This document shows, piece after piece, positions 57,716 to 64,000 of a DNA stretch of 64,000 nucleotides. Source of the DNA: Polyangium sp. 6x1. GTDB taxonomy: Bacteria; Myxococcota_A; Polyangia; Polyangiales; Polyangiaceae. The notes under the pieces are model-generated. The model saw only the letters and a program-made list of their open reading frames with translations, had not been told where the DNA came from and did no database searches. How positions within the stretch are numbered: position 1 is the stretch's first letter; every line of letters begins with the position of its first letter. The stretch spans positions 34,671 through 98,670 of the forward strand of contig NZ_JARZHH010000045.1 in NCBI RefSeq assembly GCF_029946515.1, written 5' to 3'. A program made the position numbers and the translations under genes.

Positions 57716-59587
57716 TCAGAAGCTCACGGCCGCCCGCGCCCCGATCTCGTGCATCCACGCCGCGGATCGCGCGGGATTGTCCGCGTCTCCAAGCAAATTC
57801 CCCGGCACGAGCGCGAGGTTCTCCCCCGCGCCGCTGCCCGGCGTGTGGTAGGCGAGCCAGTTCACCGTCACCCGGACGAACCGCGTGTGCCAGTACGTCG
57901 CGCCGAGGCCGAGCTGCACGACCGAGATCTTCGACGTGCGCCCCGGCGCGCCCGGCGTCGCCGCGTCGTAGTCGTCTCCCCGCGCGGCGCCGTCGTATCG
58001 CGCTTGCACGCCCGCCGCGATCGCCATCACCTCGAGCCCGCGCCGCTCGTCCTGTTTCTTTTGTATCTCGGGGTTCGTCAGATCGAGCTTGGGTGGCCGG
58101 GAAAAACCCGGGTCGCCGTTCACGAACGGATCCCCCACGGGCCACGCCGAGGCATGCACGTACCAGCCCACGCCCTCGACATTGCCGAGCCGCTCGGTGT
58201 ACTGAAGCGCGAGTCCATCGATCGCCTCGCGCGTCCCGTTGTCGACCCAGTACGCCTCGGCGCGCAGCTCGTACCGATCGATCGGCAGGCGCAGCTCGCC
58301 GCCGATGCGATTTTGCGCGCCCGACGGCAAGACGCGCACGAGCCTGCCGCGCGAGTCGACGTACCGCGGATCCCACAATGCGAACCCCTGCGCGGTCGTG
58401 ATCGCGGGATAGTCGTACGCGACGAACGCCGGGTCACGCGCGCCGCGCTGCACGCTCACGCCGAGCTGCAAACGCTGGAGGAGTTGTCCCGCCAGGCTGT
58501 TGTGCCTCTCCGCGAGCTCCTCCTTGGTCGTGGGTCGTTCCCGTGAGAACGGGCGCACCACGAAACGGCCGATGAAATCGGGGTAGCTGTCGACCTGCGG
58601 ACGATTGGGTCCGTCACCGACGAAGAGGCCGAGCTCGTAGCTCAAGGTTTGCGCCTCGTTGAGGTCGCCCCAGATCGTCATGCCGATTTCCTTGCCGTTC
58701 GGCTGGACGAACGCTCGAATCGGCAGCACGCGCTCCATCCACGGGTGCACATCGTTGCCCGTGCGGTTCTCCAGGGAAAACGGCGCCTGGTGTTGCCCGA
58801 GCATCACGTGAAACTGACGCAGGAGCGTGTAGTCGATGTACGCGTTCGCGAGCTGCGCCGACGGCCCCACCGACTGCGGCGGCGCGAAGCGCGTCCACGT
58901 CTGGAGCGGCGCTTGTCCGGGCGGCAACGTCGGCGGCTGCGCCTCGCCCATCGGGTTCGTTATGGGCTGCCCGCCGAAATCCACGCCGACCAGGGCAAAC
59001 CATCGACGGAAGAGGTCGGCGCCGAGCTCGATACGGGCGCGTCGGGCGAAAAAACGGGGCGCGAGCAGCGCGCCGCCATCCTCGGCCGGCAACGCGGACG
59101 CGCCACCACCCAGGAAGGAATGGAAATCGAGCTGAAGACGGCCCCGGACATACACGCGGATGTCGTCCGAGGGATCCCGAAGAAAAATCCCGCCTTGAAA
59201 ACCGGCCAGCGCCATGCGCGGCTCGGTGCGGGAAGGCACATCGACCTCGATCGGGAACGGCTGCACGGGCGCGGGCGGCGGCGTGATCGCGGGCGGCGTT
59301 TTGCCGGCGGGCGGCGGCGGCGGGGGGCCGGCCGGTGAAATCACCACGTTCGGCCGCACGACGGGCCGCGGCACGATCACCGTGGGCTTGGGAGCAGGCG
59401 GTTCCGCCTGGGTTTTTCCTTCCGCGGCTGGTTTTGTGTTGGGACCAGGCGGGGCTGGCGGCACTTGTGCGAGCGCGGCCGGGACAGAAAAAACACACGC
59501 GAGCGCGCCGGAGAGCACCGCCTTGGCTATGCTCCCGCGGAGGCCTCCTTGGAGGCGCCTTGTGTCCCCGCTTTTCGTATGCAGCAT
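57716..59587 (-). CDS. outer-membrane porin, phosphate-selective O/P type
   Basis: 623 residues from the ATG at 59587. A signal peptide ends ALA-Q at 38-41, then a Pro-rich linker to about 125. The rest is alternating beta strands with porin O/P features ('[13 protein letters not shown]', '[27 protein letters not shown]', '[15 protein letters not shown]', and a terminal Phe). The family forms 16-stranded channels for anions. The Pro-rich N-terminal extension may reach the periplasm. Divergent from phoH across 114 bases. Phosphate specificity is not proven by sequence. Confidence 0.85.
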   Translation of the reverse strand: MLHTKSGDTRRLQGGLRGSIAKAVLSGALACVFSVPAALAQVPPAPPGPNTKPAAEGKTQAEPPAPKPTVIVPRPVVRPNVVISPAGPPPPPPAGKTPPAITPPPAPVQPFPIEVDVPSRTEPRMALAGFQGGIFLRDPSDDIRVYVRGRLQLDFHSFLGGGASALPAEDGGALLAPRFFARRARIELGADLFRRWFALVGVDFGGQPITNPMGEAQPPTLPPGQAPLQTWTRFAPPQSVGPSAQLANAYIDYTLLRQFHVMLGQHQAPFSLENRTGNDVHPWMERVLPIRAFVQPNGKEIGMTIWGDLNEAQTLSYELGLFVGDGPNRPQVDSYPDFIGRFVVRPFSRERPTTKEELAERHNSLAGQLLQRLQLGVSVQRGARDPAFVAYDYPAITTAQGFALWDPRYVDSRGRLVRVLPSGAQNRIGGELRLPIDRYELRAEAYWVDNGTREAIDGLALQYTERLGNVEGVGWYVHASAWPVGDPFVNGDPGFSRPPKLDLTNPEIQKKQDERRGLEVMAIAAGVQARYDGAARGDDYDAATPGAPGRTSKISVVQLGLGATYWHTRFVRVTVNWLAYHTPGSGAGENLALVPGNLLGDADNPARSAAWMHEIGARAAVSF

Positions 59588-59701
59588 TCGCGAATGTTTC
59601 CAGCTTCGCGCCCGACAGGCGGGCACGACGCTCGCACGCGCCGCGCAGACGGTCAAGCCACGCGCGGTCGGGGTCGCACGGAGGAAGCGACGGTTCCAAC
59701 C

Positions 59702-60799
59702 ATGAGCAGCAGCACGCCCATTCGGATCACGGCCGACGTCGAGGTGCTCGACAACGCCACGCTCGTCTCGCTCGCCGGTCCCGCGAGCGAACACCTGAAG
59801 TCCGTGGCGAGGACGCTCGGCATCGACGCGAGCCTGCGGGGCAACATCATTCGCCTCGCCGGCGACGCCGACGCCGTCGCGCTCGCCGAGCGATTCCTCG
59901 CCGAGGCGGCCCAGCTCCTTCGCGGCGGCGCCATCCTCGACGCGCAAGATTACGTGCGCGCCGTGCAAGCCCTCCGCGACGACCCCGCGCTCACGCTGCG
60001 CGAGCTCTTCGAAGACGTCGTGCTCGTGACCGCGCGCCGCAGGCCCGTCACCGCCAAGACGATCGCGCAAAAACGGTACATCCAGGCGATCCGTACGCAC
60101 GACATGACGTTCGGCATCGGACCGGCCGGCACGGGCAAGACGTACCTCGCCATGGCCATGGCCGTGCACGCGCTCCTCGAGCGTCGGGTCAAACGCATCA
60201 TCCTCACGCGCCCGGCGGTCGAAGCGGGCGAGCGGCTCGGGTTTCTGCCAGGCGACCTCGCCGAGAAAGTAAACCCGTACCTCCGTCCGCTCTATGATGC
60301 TTTGCACGACATGATGGACGCCGACAAAGCCTCGGGGCTCGTCTCGCGCGGGCAGATCGAAGTCGCGCCGCTCGCGTTCATGCGTGGCCGCACGCTGAAC
60401 GATTCCTTCGTCATCCTCGACGAAGCGCAGAACGCGACGAGCGATCAGATGCGCATGTTCCTGACCCGCCTCGGCTACTCGTCGCGCGCGGTCGTCACGG
60501 GCGACGTCACGCAGGTCGATCTGCCGCACGGCGCTCGCAGCGGCCTCGCCGAAGCGCGGGAGCTGCTCGCGGGGATCGACGGCATCGCGATATGTCACTT
60601 CACCGAGGTCGACGTCGTCCGCCACCCGCTCGTGCAGCGCATCATCGTCGCCTACGAGAAGCGTGATCAGGAGGTCGCGGCCCGGCGCGCGCAAAACGAG
60701 CGCGATCGGGATCGCCGTGACGGCCCGAGCGCCGCGCAATCGCCCGCGACGAACCTCGAGCCCGCGGACGAACCGCGCGAAAAAGGGACCGCCTCGTGA
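59702..60799 (+). CDS. phoH: PhoH-family ATPase (PhoH/YbeZ)
   Basis: 365 residues. A KH-like N-terminal domain ('[24 protein letters not shown]') precedes a PhoH ATPase: Walker A GPAGTGKT (140-147), '[17 protein letters not shown]', Walker [11 protein letters not shown] and 'GDVTQVDLP'. The C-terminus is charged and variable. PhoH proteins are linked to RNA processing and ribosome maturation, usually near ybeY. Here the usual ybeY is replaced by a GAF/HD-GYP gene overlapping by GTGA, so the two are translationally coupled. Confidence 0.94.
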   Translation: MSSSTPIRITADVEVLDNATLVSLAGPASEHLKSVARTLGIDASLRGNIIRLAGDADAVALAERFLAEAAQLLRGGAILDAQDYVRAVQALRDDPALTLRELFEDVVLVTARRRPVTAKTIAQKRYIQAIRTHDMTFGIGPAGTGKTYLAMAMAVHALLERRVKRIILTRPAVEAGERLGFLPGDLAEKVNPYLRPLYDALHDMMDADKASGLVSRGQIEVAPLAFMRGRTLNDSFVILDEAQNATSDQMRMFLTRLGYSSRAVVTGDVTQVDLPHGARSGLAEARELLAGIDGIAICHFTEVDVVRHPLVQRIIVAYEKRDQEVAARRAQNERDRDRRDGPSAAQSPATNLEPADEPREKGTAS

Positions 60800-62823
60800 G
60801 CCTTTTGATCGACGGGGCGAGCGACGTCGCCCGGAGCTCGACGCGATACGGTCGTGACGCGCTCGCCACGATGAACATCGTCGAAGCGCGCCTCCTCTCG
60901 GACGCGCGCCTCTCCGATCGCACCGTCGTCCGGCCGCATCCTTTGCTCGTCACGGTGCGCAGCGACCGGCTTTTCGCGGTGCTCGCCCCGGGCTCTTTGT
61001 GGGACCGCGGCCGCGAAGTGCTGCGCCCCTTCGCGCACAAGCTCGCCTCGGGCGAGGCCATGCTCGTCCTCGTCGGAAGCCCCGCCGTCAGCGACGTCGC
61101 GGGCGCCTTGAACCGCGGCCTCGGCGCGCTCGTGAACCCCGATCCGAGCGCCGACGAGCTCTACGTCGCCATCCACAACGTCTGCGAGCTGCTCGAGTCG
61201 AAGGCCCGCGCCGAGGCGCGCGGCAAATGGCTGAACCGCTATCGTTACGAGCTCGGCGAGCTCATCGAGATTGCCAAGGCCATCACCACCGAGCGCGAGC
61301 TCGACAAGCTGCTCTCGCTCATCCTCGAGAAGAGTCGCTTCATCACGGGCGCCGACGCCGGCAGCATCTACGTCGTCGAAGGCGACGACCCCGATCCGCT
61401 CCGCCGCACCCTGCGCTTCAAGCTCTCGCAAAACGACTCCGTTCCCTTCGACGCGCGCGAGTTCACGCTGCCCGTGAGCCCCCGATCGATGTCGGGCTAC
61501 GTCGCGCTCCACAAGCGCCCGCTCAACATCGCGGACGTCTACGACCTGCCCGCGGTATCGCCGTACGGCTTCGATCGATCGTTCGACGCGAAGATCGGCT
61601 ATCGCACGAAGTCGATGCTGTGCATGCCGCTGCTCTCGCGCAAAGGCGAGGTCATCGGCGTCATCCAGCTCATCAACAAGAAGCGGGCGGGCGACCGCAA
61701 GCTGCTTTCCGACGAGGACATCGAAGACCAGGTCGTCCCCTTCGACGCGCGCAGCGAAGAGCTCGTCGGCACGCTCGGATCGCAGGCCGGCATCGCGCTG
61801 GAAAACGCGGTCCTTTATACCGAGATCCACCACATGCTCGAAGGCTTCGTGCGCGCCAGCGTCGAGGCCATCGAGCAGCGTGATCCCACGACGAGTGGTC
61901 ACTCGCGCCGCGTCGCGCTCCTCACGGTGGGGCTCGCGCGTGCGCTCGAGCGCGCCCCCGTCGGGCCCTATCGCGGCGTCACGTGGACGAAGGACGATCT
62001 GCGCGAGCTCGAGTACGCCTCGCTGCTCCACGATTTCGGCAAGATCGGCGTCCGCGAGCAGGTCCTCGTGAAGGCGAAGAAGCTCTATCCGCACGAGCTC
62101 GCCATCATCCGCCATCGCATCGAGATCGCCTCGCGCTCCCACGAGGTCGAGATCCTCGAACGCAAGCTCCGGCTCGTGCAGCGCGGCGCGCGCGGGGACG
62201 AGCTCGCCGCGCTCGATCAGGAGTTATCGGCGCGCAAGGCCGAGCTCGAAGCCGCGTATGCGGCCATCCTCGCCGCGAACGAACCTTCGGTTCTCAAAGG
62301 GGGCGATTTCGCGCGCATCGAAGCCATCGCCCGCGAGACGTTCACCGACTTCTCGGGCGACGTCGCGCCGCTCCTGCGCCCCGAAGAGGTCGCGTGTTTG
62401 TCGGTGGCGCGTGGATCACTGACGCCCGCGGAGATCGAAGAAATCCGCAGCCACGTGGTGCACACCTACCACTTCCTTTCGCAGATCCCCTGGGGCAAAC
62501 AGTTCCGCCGCGTCGCCGTCATCGCCGGCTCGCATCACGAGCGCCTCAACGGCACGGGATATCCACATCGCCTGCGCGCCGAGGAAATCCCGCTGCAATC
62601 CAAGATGATGAGCGTGAGCGACATCTTCGACGCGCTCACCGCGAGCGACAGGCCGTACAAGAAGGCCGTACCCGTCGACCGCGCGCTCGACATCCTCGGC
62701 CTCGAGGTCAAAGACCAGCACGTCGACGCCGACCTCGTGCGCGTCTTCATCGAAGCGAAGGTGTGGACCGTGCTCGAACAGCCCGGCGCGCCGCACTCGG
62801 CGCTCTCCGCGTCGTCGCGATGA
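60796..62823 (+). CDS. GAF/HD-GYP phosphodiesterase-like protein with insert
   Basis: 675 residues from a GTG overlapping phoH. An N-terminal receiver-like fold (about 35-140) lacks a clear phospho-Asp. A GAF domain covers about 160-340. The HD half has 'SGHSRRV' and LLHDFGKIG, and the GYP half has [11 protein letters not shown], with '[17 protein letters not shown]'. HD-GYP enzymes degrade cyclic di-GMP. Unusually, about 130 residues, including a coiled coil, separate the two halves, where 40-60 are normal, and Asn replaces the usual Asp before GTGYP. Activity is likely but unproven. A cluster of four hairpins follows. Confidence 0.87.
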   Translation: MSLLIDGASDVARSSTRYGRDALATMNIVEARLLSDARLSDRTVVRPHPLLVTVRSDRLFAVLAPGSLWDRGREVLRPFAHKLASGEAMLVLVGSPAVSDVAGALNRGLGALVNPDPSADELYVAIHNVCELLESKARAEARGKWLNRYRYELGELIEIAKAITTERELDKLLSLILEKSRFITGADAGSIYVVEGDDPDPLRRTLRFKLSQNDSVPFDAREFTLPVSPRSMSGYVALHKRPLNIADVYDLPAVSPYGFDRSFDAKIGYRTKSMLCMPLLSRKGEVIGVIQLINKKRAGDRKLLSDEDIEDQVVPFDARSEELVGTLGSQAGIALENAVLYTEIHHMLEGFVRASVEAIEQRDPTTSGHSRRVALLTVGLARALERAPVGPYRGVTWTKDDLRELEYASLLHDFGKIGVREQVLVKAKKLYPHELAIIRHRIEIASRSHEVEILERKLRLVQRGARGDELAALDQELSARKAELEAAYAAILAANEPSVLKGGDFARIEAIARETFTDFSGDVAPLLRPEEVACLSVARGSLTPAEIEEIRSHVVHTYHFLSQIPWGKQFRRVAVIAGSHHERLNGTGYPHRLRAEEIPLQSKMMSVSDIFDALTASDRPYKKAVPVDRALDILGLEVKDQHVDADLVRVFIEAKVWTVLEQPGAPHSALSASSR

Positions 62824-62842
62824 GATGAAATCGTTTCGTCCC

Positions 62843-62952
62843 GAGGGGGACGCCTCGCGTCCCCCTCTCGGCCAGGCGAAGCCCGGCCGATTTCACCCCC
62901 GGAGGAAAGATCGCTTCGCGATCTTCCAGAGCATCGAACTGTTCGATGCTCT
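62843..62952. repeat. four consecutive stem-loops between convergent genes
   Basis: Four hairpins with three-base loops stand side by side: an 11-pair stem at 62843-62867; 5+3 pairs with one A-C mismatch at 62869-62889; 8 pairs at 62907-62925; 11 pairs at 62928-62952. The last reaches the TAG of the minus-strand lipoprotein gene (62951-62953). They may form a two-way terminator or REP-like cluster. Confidence 0.8.
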
Positions 62953-63538
62953 AGTCCTTCTTCTTCAGCTCGATTTCGGCCTCGCGCACGACCGACGCAT
63001 CTCCGTTCGCCACGCGGATGCGCCCGACGATTTTGTCGTCTTTGCGCTTGCCCTGGACGATGCCGAACATCGCTTCTTTCGAAAGGGCGTCCTCCGGGAA
63101 GAACGACGCGCGCACCTCGTCGCCCTCGACTTTGCCGCTGAGCCCCGCGGCGCCGAGCGCGCCCGAGGTTTTTCCTTTCAGCTCCCCGTCCGGGCCGATG
63201 GTGAGGGAGAGCGTCCCCGGACCGATCGCCGCCTTGCCATCGTCCTTCGTGCGGACTTTGTCCTTCACTTTGGGCGGCATCTCCACCTCGCCCTTCTTTG
63301 CGTCGTAGCGGCCTTCCCACGTCCCCACGAGCCCCGGCGGCTCGGCGGGCAGAGCCGCGGAGGCGCTCGGGCTCGGCGCGGCGGCGCTCGGCGCGACCTC
63401 GACGGTTTTTCCGGACGGAACGGGCGCGGGGGCGATGGATGGGGCGGGCGGCGCTCCTCCCTCACTGCCGCTCTCTTTACAAGCGACGAGGGAAAGGCAG
63501 GCGATCAAGGAGAGGGCCGTGAAAACGCGGTGTCGCAT
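62951..63538 (-). CDS. lipoprotein of unknown function
   Basis: 195 residues. The signal sequence ends in a good lipobox, LVAC (Cys20), then an Ala/Pro/Ser-rich linker to about 68. The mature domain (70-195) has a beta-rich pattern: 'LVGTWEGRYDAKKGEV', 'GTLSLTIGPDGELKG', 'LSGKVEGDEVRASFFPED', 'GRIRVANGDASVVREAEIEL', similar to small lipocalin-like or DUF-type lipoproteins. No family named. The stop lies in the fourth stem-loop. Confidence 0.8.
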   Translation of the reverse strand: MRHRVFTALSLIACLSLVACKESGSEGGAPPAPSIAPAPVPSGKTVEVAPSAAAPSPSASAALPAEPPGLVGTWEGRYDAKKGEVEMPPKVKDKVRTKDDGKAAIGPGTLSLTIGPDGELKGKTSGALGAAGLSGKVEGDEVRASFFPEDALSKEAMFGIVQGKRKDDKIVGRIRVANGDASVVREAEIELKKKD

Positions 63539-63795
63539 CGGGGATTGGTCGCCCGCGGAGTGGCGCGGGCGCCGAGGTGCTTCGCGCGTCTCCTGCCCCG
63601 CGTCAATCTTCGCAACGCGACGAGAGCATGCGCAGCCGAGCGATGAAGATGTGCGCGTGAAGACGGCCGCGGCGAAACGCAGTCATCCACCGTCACATCG
63701 CAATGTTTCGTTCGGATGGCTGCGCGCGTGGTCGTCCGTCGGCCATTTCCAGCGAGGGGATCGACGTCGCACGTCGATCCGCGTACGTTGTGGAC

Positions 63796-64000
63796 ATGGA
63801 TTTCTTGAAGTCGAACGGGTCCAAGTTGGCATTTCTCTTCTTCGTCGGCGCGGCCACCAGCACGCTGTCGGCCGTCGGCTGCGGCGACGACGGCAAGGGC
63901 GGCACCGGCGGCACCGGCGGCACCGGCGGCACCGGCGGCACCGGCGGCGCGGGCGCGGCCGGCGGAATGGGCGGCGCAGGCGGCGGCATGGGGGGCGCAG
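63796..64000 (+). CDS. Gly/Thr-rich lipoprotein, cut by the window end
   Basis: 68 residues visible. A signal peptide ends at Cys29 in SAVGC, followed by Gly-Asp-Asp-Gly and then a GTG repeat. Same architecture as the MopE-like protein and the protein cut at the left edge: lipobox, then a Gly-rich tether, then presumably a repeat or beta-propeller domain outside the window. Confidence 0.8.
   Translation, partial: MDFLKSNGSKLAFLFFVGAATSTLSAVGCGDDGKGGTGGTGGTGGTGGTGGAGAAGGMGGAGGGMGGA
63901..63945. repeat. five 9-base GGCACCGGC units
   Basis: Five perfect units in frame encode Gly-Thr-Gly repeats in the lipoprotein tether. Coding repeat prone to slippage. Confidence 0.95.

Noticed and set aside
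60667..62142. 491-codon minus-strand frame
   Set aside because: Antisense to the HD-GYP gene with no recognisable domain.

Overview
The window is a GC-rich, gene-dense chromosomal segment that looks myxobacterial, most likely order Polyangiales (Polyangium/Sorangium relatives). The signs are two Ser/Thr kinases next to PEGA/TPR secreted proteins, Gly-rich lipoproteins with Cys/Asp metal-binding motifs, a receiver-only regulator, a PilZ protein with a long Pro/Ala linker, many GTG/TTG starts, and pervasive antisense open frames caused by high GC. No tRNA, rRNA, CRISPR array, transposase or phage gene was seen. No gene-free stretch exceeds 300 bases.

Layout. 1-9450: end of a beta-propeller lipoprotein, an SDR/M1-aminopeptidase pair, divergent recD2, a TPR protein and a receiver protein. 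9445-11074: HAD hydrolase and rplU-rpmA with a clear promoter. 11238-17355: a seven-gene minus-strand operon, the most interesting part of the window. It encodes a Tat-exported protein, a small radical SAM enzyme (HxsC-like), a MopE-type metal-binding lipoprotein, two tandem HxsD-like proteins, a radical SAM/SPASM enzyme (HxsB-like) and a short peptide ending in fifteen His-X-Ser units (one HCS, fourteen HGS) and a Trp. This is an expanded relative of the predicted His-Xaa-Ser peptide-modification system. 17442-20448: an unusual ClpB and a divergent glutaredoxin. 20626-29132: two Ser/Thr kinase modules, acetyl-CoA synthetase, PEGA/TPR proteins and a PP2C phosphatase. 29297-35972: a trypsin-fold protein lacking its catalytic residues, divergent from an ECF sigma factor and a 1503-residue anti-sigma/FecR/VIT/VWA fusion.

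36055-46382: a His-rich membrane protein, 3-hydroxyacyl-CoA dehydrogenase, a TPR protein, a PEP-synthase/rifampicin-phosphotransferase-like enzyme with a secreted partner, an esterase lipoprotein, and two translationally coupled sensor kinases. 46387-49040: ftsE-ftsX-envC division cluster. 49103-57651: formyltransferase-fold protein, PilZ protein, a metalloprotease/TolB/outer-membrane-barrel fusion, small lipoprotein, two small proteins, thymidine kinase and a penicillin-binding transpeptidase. 57716-64000: O/P-type porin, phoH coupled to an atypical HD-GYP protein, a cluster of four stem-loops, a lipoprotein and the start of another Gly-rich lipoprotein.

Four-base ATGA/GTGA overlaps join many neighbouring genes and fix several starts. 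Assignments rest on visible motifs and remembered family features; no database search was run.
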